The notes beneath the pieces were generated by a model. The model saw nothing but the letters and a program-made list of their open reading frames with translations, searched no databases and was not told where the DNA came from. 64,000 nucleotides of DNA from Nemophila menziesii (Eukaryota > Streptophyta > Magnoliopsida > Boraginales > Hydrophyllaceae): positions 8,370,001 to 8,434,000 of the forward strand of contig JARWIR010000008.1 of NCBI GenBank assembly GCA_029959085.1, given 5' to 3'. Position numbers and translations under genes: made by a program. Position 1 is the first letter of the stretch. Every line of letters begins with the position of its first letter. Positions 23,516 to 35,760 of this stretch are shown piece after piece.

Positions 23516-25249
23516 TGTGATAAAAATAAGATTAAAATAAGCCAAGAAACTACACACTCTCACCCTAGACAGGCACAGTACTGCAAGTATTACAGGACGT
23601 ATGCAAGTTTTAATGATAAGTAGAGTTCGTTCTCAGGGACTTAGTGCCCGTTTGGGATTGCTTTATAAAATAATCACTTAAAGTGATTTTAGATCCATAG
23701 TAATATTTTAAACTCTAAAAATCACTTTTAGAAAAAGCACTAGATTAGTGATTATTGAAATAATCACTTAAAGTGATTTTAGATATTAAAATATTTTTAA
23801 ATATTTTTTACAAATATTTAAATTTTAATCAAAAAGCGCTTTTAGCTCCAAAATAATCAATCCCAAACGGGCTCTTAGTGTGTTATACGCGTGCATAGGA
23901 ATAACGAGTAAAAGTAAATAATTAGAAGACAGAAAATAAAAGCAAATAGGAATTCGAATTGAGAATTAAAACTAATTAAAACTAGGAAAATAAAGACAAT
24001 AAAATAAAAGATAAGAAATATGAGATGAGAGGTATAGCTTAGGTTTTGCTAGTATGCACTAATCCTTCTAATTCTATCTATAAATCTAGTTCATAAGGGA
24101 GAATATTAGCTCTTGGTATACTTAATCAGGATTCTAAATTCCCCAAGCTTAGACCTTGAGAGCGACTAAGGGGGCTACGGCACAACCAAGACGAGGACTC
24201 AAATAGGGTTATCAAACGCCACTAAGGCCCTATCCAGCACACTACAATCAATTGGTGATATGGTGGTTAAAACAAACCCTAATGACTATCTAGTTAGAAG
24301 TATGTTTTGTCAGAACTGCTATCGACACTAGACATTATGTGGTGGTTCAATAGTTAAACACCCTGTCAAGGAGACCATCTAACTACTATTAAAACAATCC
24401 TAAAGTGATCAGTTCTAGGAAAGACAATAAATCAAAACACATAAACAAATATAAAGTAAGTAGCTAATATCAGATTAAAACATATAATTCCCAAAGAAAC
24501 TTAGATAGAAGAATTAGAATTCATAGTTTATACATGATGCAAAACCCAAGCTATGGAAGTTTAGTTCATACCTGAAGGAAATAAACTAAAAGAAATTACA
24601 AAAGACATCATCTTGCTCTCTACAATGACTAAGGACTAATATTAAGGTTTAGGACTAAGCAAGGATGATTTACAAGTGATATAAGGGTGTATTTATAGGT
24701 GTTTAGAAGACCTAATTCGTTTTCTTGAGGAAGAGTTAAGGTATTGGACTTCTAGCCCAACTCAAATTCGTATGGAAATAAAGATAAACACTGCTGCACC
24801 GTTTTGAGCATATCTTCTTCGTTATTGGTCGGATTTTGCTCCACAAGATACCAAAAGAATCACAACAGAATTATATTGACCCTATAGAAGGAAATCTCCA
24901 AATTCGGCCTATTTCTTAGGTAAAAACCCACATCTTTGGACGTGTATGCAGAATCCCAGATTTAGGCAGCTTTTCCTTTTCCATCTTTTTAGCTTTTATT
25001 TCCTTATCTCCAATTACCATGTAAATCTCTTTCCATAAGTTGTTGTCTTTGACTTGGACTCTAATTAAGCTCCATAATTATCTTTAAAGCTACACACTAA
25101 ATAAACAATTAAACCCAATATGCTTTAAAAATATTATTTCTACAAATCAAGACTCAAAATAGGAAAGTGCACTAAAACTCAAGAAAATCGACATTATTGA
25201 CTTCTAAATCACTAAAAATGATGTCTCATCCTAACATAAATCTATCACA
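23516..25249 (+). mobile_element. LTR-like element (possible solo LTR), non-coding
   Basis: It begins TGTGATAAA and ends TCTATCACA, giving TG...CA and short inverted tips (tgtgata/tatcaca). No reading frame of note. Blocks such as gagttcgttctcagggac and the 24100-24450 stretch match the inverted relic at 1100-1672. I see no matching 5-bp flanks, so the class (solo LTR or other) is inference. A MITE sits inside it at 23644-23874. Confidence 0.45.
23644..23874. mobile_element. Tourist-like (PIF/Harbinger-type) MITE, 231 bp
   Basis: The ends gtgcccgtttgggattg and the reverse complement of the right end, gagcccgtttgggattg, differ at one base. Both sides carry the 3-bp target TTA (23641-23643 and 23875-23877). 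The interior is AT-rich with repeated aatcacttaaagtgatttta. Short length, TIR sequence and TTA duplication fit Tourist MITEs. Confidence 0.8.
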
Positions 25250-25266
25250 AATGACGAGACATCATT
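25217..25266. repeat. Short inverted repeat at the end of the LTR-like element
   Basis: aatgatgtctcatc (25217-25230) pairs with gacgagacatcatt (25253-25266) with one mismatch, bracketing the presumed element end. Confidence 0.6.
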
Positions 25267-25809
25267 ATTCTTTTTCTTCAATGTAATTTTGCATAGATTT
25301 TTTGTTAATTAGTATATAAAGTTATGGAAATTGATATATTAATAATGAGAAATAAATACTAGATTTAAGTTAAAATTTAGGATGGCAATTCGCTACATTT
25401 ACCAGACTTGATCTAATCAATTTTAAAATAGAATCGTGAGAAAATTCACTAGAAAAAGCATAAAATTTTATTTGGTACGTGGGTGATCCGCGCCAGTTTG
25501 CGCTATCACGACTAATCTCGTGGAAATATGCAAGCCTCCTCATGCATATTTTCAGGTTTTTTTTATTTGCTTGGTTTTTTCTTCTTAGTTCCCAATTTTA
25601 TTGTAACTCTGTATATATTTCATGTTATCTAAAATAGAAAATCATATCTATATTTCAAAATATCACAGATATTTGTAGATTCTTTATATCTGGAAAAGAT
25701 GTAGGATCAAGAAAAATGTGGTGGTTCAAGATAGTTGTTTGAATTTTCATGTTCTTAATATAACACTTAATGATTTATCCTTATTATTTTTTTTTTGTTT
25801 TATATGTAA
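25267..25809. other. AT-rich stretch without recognised features
   Basis: No coding frame, tandem repeat or transposon terminus is apparent between the LTR-like element and the Helitron 3' end. Confidence 0.4.
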
Positions 25810-25854
25810 CTAGGTATAGCACGTGCCTTAAGGCACTTCAAAAAATAAAAATTG

Positions 25855-26395
25855 AGACAAATTAAGGTTAAGGTTAAGGTTAGGTTTAAGGTCAAGTTTA
25901 AGGTTAAGTTAAGGTTAAGGTTAAGGTTAAGGTCAAGGTTAAGGTTAAGATTAAAGTTAAGGTTTAGGTTAAGTTTAATGTTAGGTTAAGGTTAAGGATA
26001 AGGTTAATGATAAGGTTAAGGATATGGTTAAGGTTAATAGTTAAGGGGTAAGGTTAGAACTAAGGTTAATGTTAATGTTAAGGTTAAAGTTAAGGTAAAG
26101 GTTATTTTAATTAAAGTTAAGGATAAGGTTAAGGTTAAGGTTAAGGCTTTGGCTAAGGCTACGACTAAGGATACAGTAAAGGCTAAGGAAGGCTATGGTT
26201 AAATATCAAGTTAAGGTTAAGGTTAAGGTTAAGTTTAAGGTTGAGGTTGAGGTTGAGGTTGAGGTTAAGGTAAGAGTTAAGGTTAATATTAAGGTTAAGG
26301 TTTAAGTTTATGGGTTAAGGGTTAATATCAAGCTTTTGGTCAAGGGTTAGGTAAGGTTAAGGTTAAGGTTAATTTTAAGGTTGAGACATTTGGGA
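25855..26395 (-). repeat. Telomere-like TTAAGG array, first block
   Basis: Degenerate ttaagg/ctaagg/ttgagg units, the reverse-strand equivalent of the 9.7-11.9 kb array. A 0.66 kb non-repetitive block (26396-27059) with no recognised content separates it from the second block. Confidence 0.9.
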
Positions 26396-27059
26396 AGTTT
26401 TGTAAGCAATGGTTTTATATTATGAATTTAAGGTAAACGTTAGTATTCCGATATATAATACTAATTTTAAAAAAAATGTTTGATTAGTTCATATTATATA
26501 AACGATCTTGTAATAAAAATAAATAAGAAAATATGCAATTAAGTTGTGATGCTCATTTGGTCATATTTTAATATTGATAAAAATTTAAAAGTTAGGTGTA
26601 TCCTATTTTATATAGATATCGTATTTTGGTTAAGGTAAATTTGAAAATTAAATAAGTATTAATTTTTTTTCTTATGATTCAAATATAAAATGCAAAACTT
26701 GGTCTTATTATAGCAAAAATTGTTTTTCTAATTTATACATGATAGATATTATATAACATATATAACTACGTTGAGTATAGAATGACACATATTTTATTAA
26801 AAATAGAATGCTTAAACGTGTCTTTCATGAGTAATCATCTTTCAATTTGATTTATCTGTATGTTTGCTACATATATGAGTTTATATATAGATATATTTAT
26901 TATTAAAACGACACTATTTTTTGGATACTATAAAATTCGAGATCGAAGGAAATAAATTTGTTACTTACTTGAGTAAAATATGAGGTAAAACGTAACTATA
27001 TATATGTTTTTATTTTATATTAATTAATTATGAGAAGAATATGAAAATTATGAAAAGAA

Positions 27060-28230
27060 TAAGGGGTTTTTAAGTATTAAGGTTAAGTTTAAGGTTTAAG
27101 GTTTAAGCTTTAAGGTTCATGGTTCAACTTAATATAAATTTTATAATTAAGGTTAAAGTTAAGTTTCAACTTTAAGGTTAAGATAAAGGTTAAAAAAGTA
27201 AAGATGAAGGTGAAGGTGAAAGTTAAATTTAAGGTTTAATGTTTAAGGTTAAGGTTTGAGGTTCAAGATTTAAGGTTTAACGTTAAGGTTAATTTTAAGG
27301 TAAATTTATAAGCTTTAAGTTTAAAGTTAAGGTTGAGGTTAAGGTGAAGATGAAGATTAGGTTTATGGTTTAAAGTTTAAGGTTTAGGTTTAAGGTGTAA
27401 TATCTAAGGTTATGGTTAAGTTTAAGGTTAAAGTTGAGATTAATATTATTGTTAAGGTTAAGGGTAAGGGTGAGGGTAAGGTTAACGTTAACTATAAGGT
27501 TAAGTTTAAGTTTATGTTTAAGTTTAAGTTTAAGTGTAAGTTGAAGTTTATGTTTAAGTTTAAGTTTAATTTTAAGTTTAAGGTTAAGGTTAATGTTAGG
27601 TTAGGTTTAAGGATATGGTTAAGGTTATTAGTTCAAAAGTTGAGGTTGAGGTTAAAATTAAGGTTAAGGTTAAGGGGTTAAGGGGTTAAGGGGTTAAGGG
27701 TTAAGTTTAAGGTTAATGTTAAGTTTATGGTTATAGTTAAGGCTAAGGCTAAGACTAAGGCTACGACTAAGGCTAGGGATAAGTTTAATGCTAAGGATAA
27801 GGATAAAGCTAAGACTAAGGTTAAGGCTAAAGCTAAGGCTAAGTATAAGGCTAAGGCTAAGGCTACGGCTAAGACTAAGGCTAAGGCTAAGGCTAAGGCT
27901 ACGGCTAAGGCTATGGGTAAGGGCAAGGCTAAGGCTAAGACTAAGACTAAGGCTAACGCTAAGGCTAAGACTAGGTCGAGGTCTAGGGTTAAGGAGAAGG
28001 TTAAGCTCAAGTTTAAGGTTAATGTTAAGGTTAAATTTAAGCTAGAGGTTGATGTTAAGTGAGATTGAGTTTGAGGTTAAGGTTAAAGTTAAGGTTAAAT
28101 TTAAGTTAGAGGTTGATGTTAAGTTTAATTCAAAGGTTGAGGTTGAGGTTGACTTTGAGGCTAAGGTTAAAGTTAAGGTTTAGGTTACGGTTCAGAATTT
28201 AGGTTAAGGTTAGAGGTTTGCGGTCAGTGT
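27060..28230 (-). repeat. Telomere-like TTAAGG/CTAAGG array, second block
   Basis: It includes a ggctaaggctaagg-rich part (27735-27980) and short ggggttaaggggttaa runs near 27675, in mirror order to 10000-10340. Long open frames here give Lys-Ala and Arg-Leu repeats only. Confidence 0.9.
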
Positions 28231-28497
28231 GGATCAAATACGAAACTTTTAGATGTCTAATAGAGTGGGATAAGGGACAATCAAGTTTTTATTAGAAAAA
28301 AATTAATGCAATTAATGTGAAGAAATTAATTTAGGGACCAAAGACGATCATGCTCTTCTTTTTTGTAGAGGGTCCAACCCGTTTAAAAAAGTACTTTATT
28401 ATATAGATATAGAGATATAATGAATAATGAATGTTAATGGTCAATTATCATATTATTTTAATTATTAATTATCCTTTAAGTGTTTATTAATTTTAAA

Positions 28498-28616
28498 TTT
28501 TTTTTTTTGTTACAGAGGAGAGCCACTTTGGACTCGGAGTCATTGACTTGGTTCGAACCTGCACCACTAGATTGGATGACCAAGGTCCTGGCCAGTGAGC
28601 TAATCCCAACTGGTTA
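28498..28616 (-). mobile_element. tRNA-derived SINE
   Basis: The minus strand reads aaccagttgggattagctca..., with a box A-like tagctcactgg and, about 35 bp on, the box B ggttcgaacc. It ends in an A-run (plus-strand T-run 28498-28508). Flanks show a similar aattttaaattttt on both sides (near 28489 and 28617), consistent with target duplication. Internal RNA polymerase III promoter boxes of this kind define plant SINEs. Confidence 0.7.
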
Positions 28617-28638
28617 AATTTTAAATTTTTATATGATA

Positions 28639-28746
<108 letters not shown>

Positions 28747-29164
28747 CTTATGAATTCCATCTTGACTTTCTAATATTCTATAATTTTTAGTGGATGAATC
28801 AATATATTTCTTGTGTTGAAAAGTTTGTTTTTATATAGTTGAAATGAGATCTTTCAAAATTATACTACATGTTTTGACAAAGAAAATAAAAGAAATAAAA
28901 AAATATTTAAATATTGTAATGTAAAGTGATTTTTTTTAATTTTATATTATACCTAGTTGAACTTTTCTTATAATAACTTTTGAAAAATGAGATTATTACC
29001 GTTTGCATCCTCAATCCTGTTATTAACTCCCACCCACGTCAATTACTTTTAAATTGTACATAAAAATCCTAGAAAAATAATTTATACCCGCTTTACCCTT
29101 TCCTTACACTTTAATCATATTAATAAAATAGCGAACACAACCCAACAGTAAAATCCCACCACCA

Positions 29165-32100
29165 AAACTTATTAAAAAATTGATAGACAAAAGCTTAAGT
29201 AATAGCTACTGGAACAATATTTACAAAGAAGATTGGGTAGACCTCTTACCTGCCATTGGTTCTGATCATAGCCCTCTTTTACTGCATCTAACTGATGTTG
29301 TTGATAAGAAAGAAAAAAGGTTTATATTTGAAAATCACTGGATGGAGGAAAAAGAGTGTTTAAACATTATTACTAATATTTGGAACTCTAGAAAGTGTAC
29401 TAAACAAATAGCTAGAAATAGACTTATTACTAAACTCAATATGTGTAAGAGAATACTTACAGTTTAGAGTAAAAGAAAATTTCAAAACAATAAAAAAAGA
29501 ATAGACTATCTTATGTCCCAATTAAAAATTATTACCAACTCTATTGCTTATAGTGAACAAGATAAGGATAATTATAACATCATAGTTAAAGAAATTGAAA
29601 CTATTTGGAAAAATGAAGAAGATTACTGGGCTTCTAGAGCTAGAATAACTTGGCTTAGCAAAGGGGATAAAAATACTCACTTTTTTCATGCATCTACAAA
29701 AGAAAGAAGGAAAATAAATAAAATTAATACCATTCAAGATGAGAATGGTACGTGGTTAAATGAGAAAAATGAGATACAATCTAATATTTTAAACTATTTC
29801 AATAGTGTTTTTAAAAGTGTGGGTCCTAGGGACTTCTCGCAAATACTTAATACTATTAAACCAATTGTTACCAACTCTATGAATAAGTCCCTTTCTGAGC
29901 AATTAAAGATTTTTGAAATTGAAAAAGCTGTCAAAGAGTTGGGTGCAAACAAAGCTCCGGGTCTTGATGGTTATCCGGGCTATTTTTTCAAAAAATATTG
30001 GAAACTTATTAAACTTGATGTTATTAAACTCATAAATAATTTCTGGTATAATAATGAAAGTCTTGAAGTGATTAACCATACCTATATTTCTCTTATTCCA
30101 AAAATAGAAAAACCAGGAACTATTAAACATTATAGACCTATTAGTGTTTCTAACTTTATATATAAAATTATTGCGAGAATCTTGGTTAATAGACTTCAGC
30201 CACTAATGGGCAATATTATTGATGAAAATCAATCGGCTTTTGTCCCTAATAGACATATCCAGGAGAACTCAATGATAGCCCATGAAGTGAACAAATTTAT
30301 TAATGATAAAAGAAATACTAAAAGCTATTATATGATTATAAAAGCTGATATTCAAAAGGCATATGAATTTGTGGAATGGGACTTTTTAACTTGCCTTATT
30401 ACTAAAATGGGATTTAATGAAAAATGGTGCAAGTTAATTATGAATTGTGTTTCTACTGTATCTTACTCAGTGCTTATTAATGGAACTCCCCATAAATTAG
30501 ACAAACCTGAAAGAGGTTTGAGACAGGGGGCCCCCTTTCCCCATTTCTCTTCTGTATTGTCACTCAAACCCTCTCAGCTTTAGTAAAAGAAAAAATGGAT
30601 AAGGGCCTTTATGAAGGCATCAAAATTACTAAAAATTGCCCCAATTTAACCCATCTTTTATTTGCTGATGATAGTATGTTTTTTCTAAAAGCAAATAATG
30701 AAGAGGTTAACAGCTTTAATGATATCATTTCTAGATATGCTTACTCTACTGGGCTCACCCTCAATAGAAATAAGTGTGGGGTAAAATTCAGTAAAAATAC
30801 CCCACATTTTATTCAAGCTATCTTCTCTCATAAAATTGATATGAAAGTTGTCCAAAACTTAGGAAAATACCTAGGACTCCCCACTGAATGGGGGAGATCC
30901 AAAATAAAAGATCTAGAAATTTTATCTGAAAGAGTTATTAAAAGAATTTCCAACTGGAAAAATATATTTCTTACTGATGCGGGTAAAGAAGTTCTTATTA
31001 AATCTGTAATTCAAAGTTTACCTAACTATTACATGTCCTCCTTTTTATTACCAAATACAACTTGTGATATTATAATATCTCATATTGCTAGATTTTGGTG
31101 GGGTAAGAATGGTACTAAAAAAACCCACTGGTGTAATTGGAACAAAATTACCCACAGTAAATTCAATGGGGGTCTCGGTTTTCGTGACCTACACTTGATG
31201 AATGTTGCACTTTTAGGTAAACAAGCCTGGAACTTGATGAATAACACCAACTCCCTATTATATAAAATTCTAAAAGGCAAATATTTTAATAATACATCTT
31301 TTTCTGAAGCGCAATTAGGTAATAATCCCTCTTGGGGCTGGAAAAGTCTACTTGTTGGAAGAGATATTCTACTACCAAATTTCCATTGGAAAATTGGAGA
31401 TGGTAAGAATATCTTACTTAATAAACATAGATGGATTGGTAATTCAACTTCTATAAAATCTCCCCTTACAACTGAAGTCTCTACTGTTAATGATCTTATG
31501 ATTAAAGGGGAGAGAAAGTGGGACCTTTATATATTAAATAAGAACTTTGATAACAATACAGTCCTTACTATTTTGAAAACTTTCATTCCTTTAGTCCCTA
31601 TGAGGGATGTATGCTACTGGAACAATAGTAAGAATGGTATATATACTGTTAAACAAGCATATCATATGCTTAAAAATGATCAAGAATCAAATCAAAGGGA
31701 CAATAATAGGTCAACAAACCCTAATATACAAACAGTTGATCCATGGGTTTGGAAAATGATTTGGAATCTGAATACTTTACCAAAAATAAAAAACTTTCTG
31801 TGGAAAACTGTTAAAAATCTACTCCGTACTAGTGTAAATCTGGTTAATAGAAAGATACAAAAATCAAAAACCTGTAGTATTTGTGATTCAGAGGATGAAA
31901 CCACTGAACACTTATTTTTTGAATGCCCTTGGGCAAAAGCTGTGTGGTTTTCATCTTCAATGGGTTTAAAAGTAAGCAACCAGCAACCATGTAAAGTGGA
32001 TGCTTGGATGGCTACTTATTTGTATAAGGCCCATAAGGAAAGTGACAAAAAGGACCATATACTTGAAGGCTAGAAATGAGTTTCTTTTCAGAAACATTAA

Positions 32101-32903
32101 AGTTTGTCAAAAAAAACCATTACTCAAGCTGGTATTGATTGGCAAGAACAATATGAAAATTTATACCCTAAGGATGATTTTTTAAATCTGAAGGATGAAA
32201 TAAACATCTATGAAATGAGCTCTTGTGGGAATAATCCTCTCAAGGATGACTTTAAAAGTTTGAGAGAAAAAAAGGATAATAGCATAATTCCTACTGGTAA
32301 GGAAGTAAATGCGAGCAAGATTATTAAGAATAACAAAGAAAATATTACATCTTGTAAGGATTCTAAACTTAAATGGCAACCATCCCCTAAGAAATGGTAC
32401 AAAATTAACTCGGATGCATCATTTAAAATTAATAAATCTATTATATCTTGTGTGATCAGGGACCATTCAAGAAAGGTTATCAAGCTTAATTCATGGGAGA
32501 TTGGAGCTGCTGATCCAATTGAAGCTGAAGCACTTGGCATTTTGAAAGCGTGTCTGTGGGCTAGAGACTTCAAGACATTTAGATGCATTATTGAGAATGA
32601 TTGTTTAGATGTCATAGGGCTTCCAATTCTCCCATTATAAATGATTGTATTAAGAATATAGTTCGTAGTATTTACTTTATTAGTGAGTCTTGTAATCCAT
32701 CTTTCTCTTATGTTTCGAGAAGATGCAATGTAGTTGCGGATTGGCTAACTAAAAACACGCCATTAGGCATAGGTTTTGAGTTAGATAGAGGGTTAATTCC
32801 ACCTAAATTAGCTGAACTAATCAAAGCTGATTCCCCAAGTGTAGGGGTAGGCTAAATTTTGTAATCATTGGCGGTTTTTAATAGTAAGATTTTGGACAAA
32901 AAA
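29165..32903 (+). mobile_element. 5'-truncated L1-type LINE with 14-bp TSD
   Basis: Flanked by aaatcccaccacca at 29151-29164 and 32904-32917, with an A-run directly before the right copy. It starts inside the endonuclease domain and runs to a short 3' UTR (ttggcggtttttaatag...), so it is a typical truncated target-primed insertion. It lands in sequence resembling the Helitron leader modules (tcccaccaccac...). Confidence 0.9.
29171..32855 (+). pseudogene. LINE ORF2 (endonuclease end, reverse transcriptase, zf-RVT, RNase H), broken
   Basis: Domains in order: endonuclease C-terminus with SDHSPLLL (near 29265); reverse transcriptase with APGLDGYPGYFFKKYW, LIPKIEKPG, HYRPISV, ADIQKAYEFVEWDF, GLRQG and FADDSMFF (near 30665); zinc-binding CSIC...TTEHLFFECPWAKAVWF (near 31880-31950); RNase H with INSDASF, EAEALG, ENDCLDV and VVADWL (32400-32755). 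Lesions: TAG at 29465-29467, a one-base shift in the G-run near 30530 right after GLRQG, a shift near 32070-32110 and another near 32605. ORF2 would copy LINE RNA into DNA at the nicked target; this copy cannot. It belongs to a LINE group with a C-terminal RNase H, unlike the intact element at 47-53 kb. Confidence 0.9.
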
Positions 32904-32917
32904 AAATCCCACCACCA

Positions 32918-34675
32918 CAGTTCTCCTTTCTGGCCACCACTACCACGAGACATAAACAGAAATATCCTCTCCGACCACCACCACAAGACGTCATTGGGAG
33001 ATGCCGTTGTAATACCCTACCTATCTTCGAAACCTCTGTCTTCTTCTACAAGGTCAGCCTCCTCCGACCTCAAAAAATTCGATCATACTAGCAGTTGCTT
33101 CAAAAAAGAAAACAAATAGATTCCAGAGTGTATTGAGGCCTAAGTTGTGCAATGCCTCATTTTCTTAATTCGATGTTCTAATCGACGACAAAATTGAGTG
33201 ATCTTATTCCGATGTTTCATTTGAGATGAACTACAGATCCCACTGTTCGACAAAGACTTCAACTTGTGGGTGTTTCATCAATCCTCATTGCACTGTAAGG
33301 ATCTATTTGATTTCAATTATTAATGTGTGTTTCTACTTATACGATTCTTTCTTATGTCCAATAGGAAATACTAAGAGATTGGTCTAAAGAGACTATTAGT
33401 TTACAAATCTTGGTTCTTATTCTAATTATTCAATATGAAATATTATTAATTTGACCTATTTAACTAATTTCAAGCATGAAATTATTATATCTTATATCCA
33501 ATTAGATTATTTTTCCATTAAATTGAGTACAATGTAGGTAAATTGTTACTGTTTTGTTGAATTTACATACTCATAAGGTAAGAATGTGGGTAAGTTTATG
33601 AAGAATGGTTGAAAGCCCTTTGTTTCAGAGATGGTCTATCCTAATGTAAGGATGGGAATATCCCATGTAAATTCTGAATTTGAGTGTTTAAGTATAAGCT
33701 AAGGCTTTCAATTCTTGAGTTGAATCGTAAATTCTTTAATGAATAAGAAATTATAGTGCAAGAATAGCTCTCTGTTACTATAATTTAGATGATTATTAAA
33801 AATAGCTCTCCTTATTCTGCTATTGGTGCTAAATCTTCACCAAGATCAGGTGATAGTAAAGCATCAGGCGTGCATGTTTTTACTGCTTATTATTGTTCCT
33901 TATTTACTAGATTAACTAAATCTGACATACATATTTATCACTTCTCACATGTGATTACAGATTTGATTGAGAGTTTCAGATCATATGTTACCCCTGTGTC
34001 AAATATCACACCATTTATGACAGTTTGGCGTTCATTAATTTCCTGATTGTTACCGCTTCACATGTTTCTTTCTTGTGTAAATAAATAAATAGATTGTTAA
34101 TCAAATTATATTAAAGTGTTAATTATTGTTGATTTGCAGATAGTGATGGAAGGTAAAGAAAAATGAAGATTATTAAGGCTCTTTGACTTTGTGTTGTGGA
34201 TTGTTTCACAATCTTTTGTTGTCAATAATTTGTGTTAATTTTGTTACTCAAAAAATGGATCTGCCTTTAGAGGCTAAATGTATAATCTACGGTGTTTAAT
34301 AATCCAGATTTTCTTGAAAGTTTTCATAGAAATAATTTCAACATTTTGTATTATTCCGGTCAGTTAAATGCAATCTTGGAGTTTTTTAGTTAGAAAATTA
34401 TATTATTATGGATCAGATCTCAAAACTCTAATTGTATTTGCACATACAAATATCATCACAACCTGCTAAATTAGTGGTTAGACATTAGGAAAGCGCATTG
34501 AGTACCTGAAAATAAATATGCAGATGATTTAGTAATAAAAATATTAGGGATGCTGCATTGATGCATTTCAGATGTGCTTGTAAATATTGGTGTGATTTAA
34601 TGAGAAACTCTAGTCTTATTAAATTGCATGAGCATTCTACGTAAAGTTAAGAAAGAATGAATGCATCCTAATGAG
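32918..34675. other. Stretch without a recognisable gene
   Basis: Starts with caccaccac-rich, less AT-biased sequence (32918-33110), then ordinary AT-rich DNA. Short frames exist (for example 33789-34046) but have no motif that I know. No terminal repeats were found. Confidence 0.35.
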
Positions 34676-34686
34676 TGTACATGATT

Positions 34687-35176
34687 TTTTTTTTTGGACG
34701 CTTAATACATTTCTACATAATCCAATCTCGATTTCTATTATCCAATCCCTAGTCGAGTGAATAGCGAAGTAAGTCGATCAGAAGTAGTCCTTTCTTCCTT
34801 CTGTACCCTGTGTCTGGCTTGTTTAGCTAAGTTATCTGCGCGGCTATTGAATTTGCGTGGTATATGTTTGAAGACAACTGGAACTACTCTTGTTGCCAGC
34901 CTGTTAATTTGCCTAATCCATGGTCGCAACTTCCAACTTGCAGCCGACACCTACTGTATACCCTGAACTAAGTCAAGGTTATCCGAGAAGATAGTAATCC
35001 CCTCGTGTTTGTCTTGTATTGCCCGATTTAGCGCTACTATCACTGCTTGCGCTTCTCCATCTACACTTGTATTACACATAGTAACTGAAGACTAATCAGT
35101 TCTTTGACCCGTATCCTTGACTATTTGTACAACCCCGATTCCAGTTGGTAGGTGCGGTCGCTCGAACTTGACTATT
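34687..35176 (-). pseudogene. LINE 3' fragment with RNase H domain
   Basis: An insertion bounded by tgtacatgatt at 34676-34686 and 35177-35187, with a T-run (minus-strand A-tail) at the left. The minus strand reads VTMCNTSVDGEAQAVIVALN, then IFSDNLDLVQGIQ, stop, then ASWKLRPWIRQINRLATRVV and HIPRKFNSRADNLAKQA: the RNase H motifs around the second Glu, third Asp and final Asp. In-frame stops near 35090 and 34950 disable it. It is a severely 5'-truncated LINE copy. Confidence 0.8.
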
Positions 35177-35414
35177 TGTACATGATTATCATCCCTTGAT
35201 TTGTATAAATCAAATAATGAAACTCAAGTCATCTTGAGGTACCTCACTTCACTGACACCAATTTCAACGTTTAGTGGCATTGCAATGGATTATTTTGATG
35301 ACCAAATTTTTTTATATTGTTATGATGTTGAGTGAATGTTATTTGTCATTTGAAAAGGGAAGGTAAAAAGAGAAAAAAAACAATATATTATGATTGTGTT
35401 TATCTTTCCACTTG

Positions 35415-35760
35415 AACATATTCAATTTTGTTTGGTGGGATTTTTCCACCAAACTGCATAACCTAAAAGTATTTTGGTGGGATTTTTCCGCCAAATGAAT
35501 ATCAAACTTCCAAATATAATTTGGTGGGATTTTTTCCACCAAATAACAACATAAAAATCTGGTGGAAAATAGCCGAAAAAATTTGGTGGGAAAAAAAATT
35601 GGCCGGAAAATTTTGGTGGGAAAAAAATTGGCCGGAAAATTTTGGTGGGAAACAAATTGGCCGGAAAAAATTGGCGGGAAAAATTTTGGCCGGAAAAGTT
35701 GGTGGGAAAATTTTATCTGGTGGGAAATTTAGTTTGGTGGGAATATTTAGTCAAGGGTAT
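35415..35760. repeat. Minisatellite of self-complementary ttggtggga...tccaccaa units
   Basis: Three palindromic units (tttggtgggatttttccacc plus aaa, and variants) lie near 35428, 35474 and 35520. They are followed by about seven half-units of the form ttttggtgggaaaaaattgg and ccggaaaa. Each full unit could form a hairpin. Confidence 0.8.

Larger units (their letters stand above)
25810..28407 (-). mobile_element. Helitron with telomere-like array, minus orientation
   Basis: The 3' end, read on the minus strand, is the palindrome gtgccttaaggcac (25823-25836) then ...ctatacCTAG (25810-25813) before T. The probable 5' end is TCTATATAATAAAGTAC at 28407, preceded by A. It is a paralogue of 9540-12322: the first 180 bp (aaacgggttggaccc..., ccgcaaacctctaac) and the array are shared. 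Similarity to 9200-9290 also reappears beyond the SINE and TA tract (28870-28985), so the original copy may have been longer. No protein is encoded. Confidence 0.7.

Noticed and set aside
28498..28616. Functional tRNA gene
   Set aside because: Box A and box B are present but no cloverleaf with acceptor stem is evident, and an A-tail and flanking repeats indicate a SINE.
33789..34046. 85-codon open frame
   Set aside because: No motif, no splice context and no sign of selection; could be chance.
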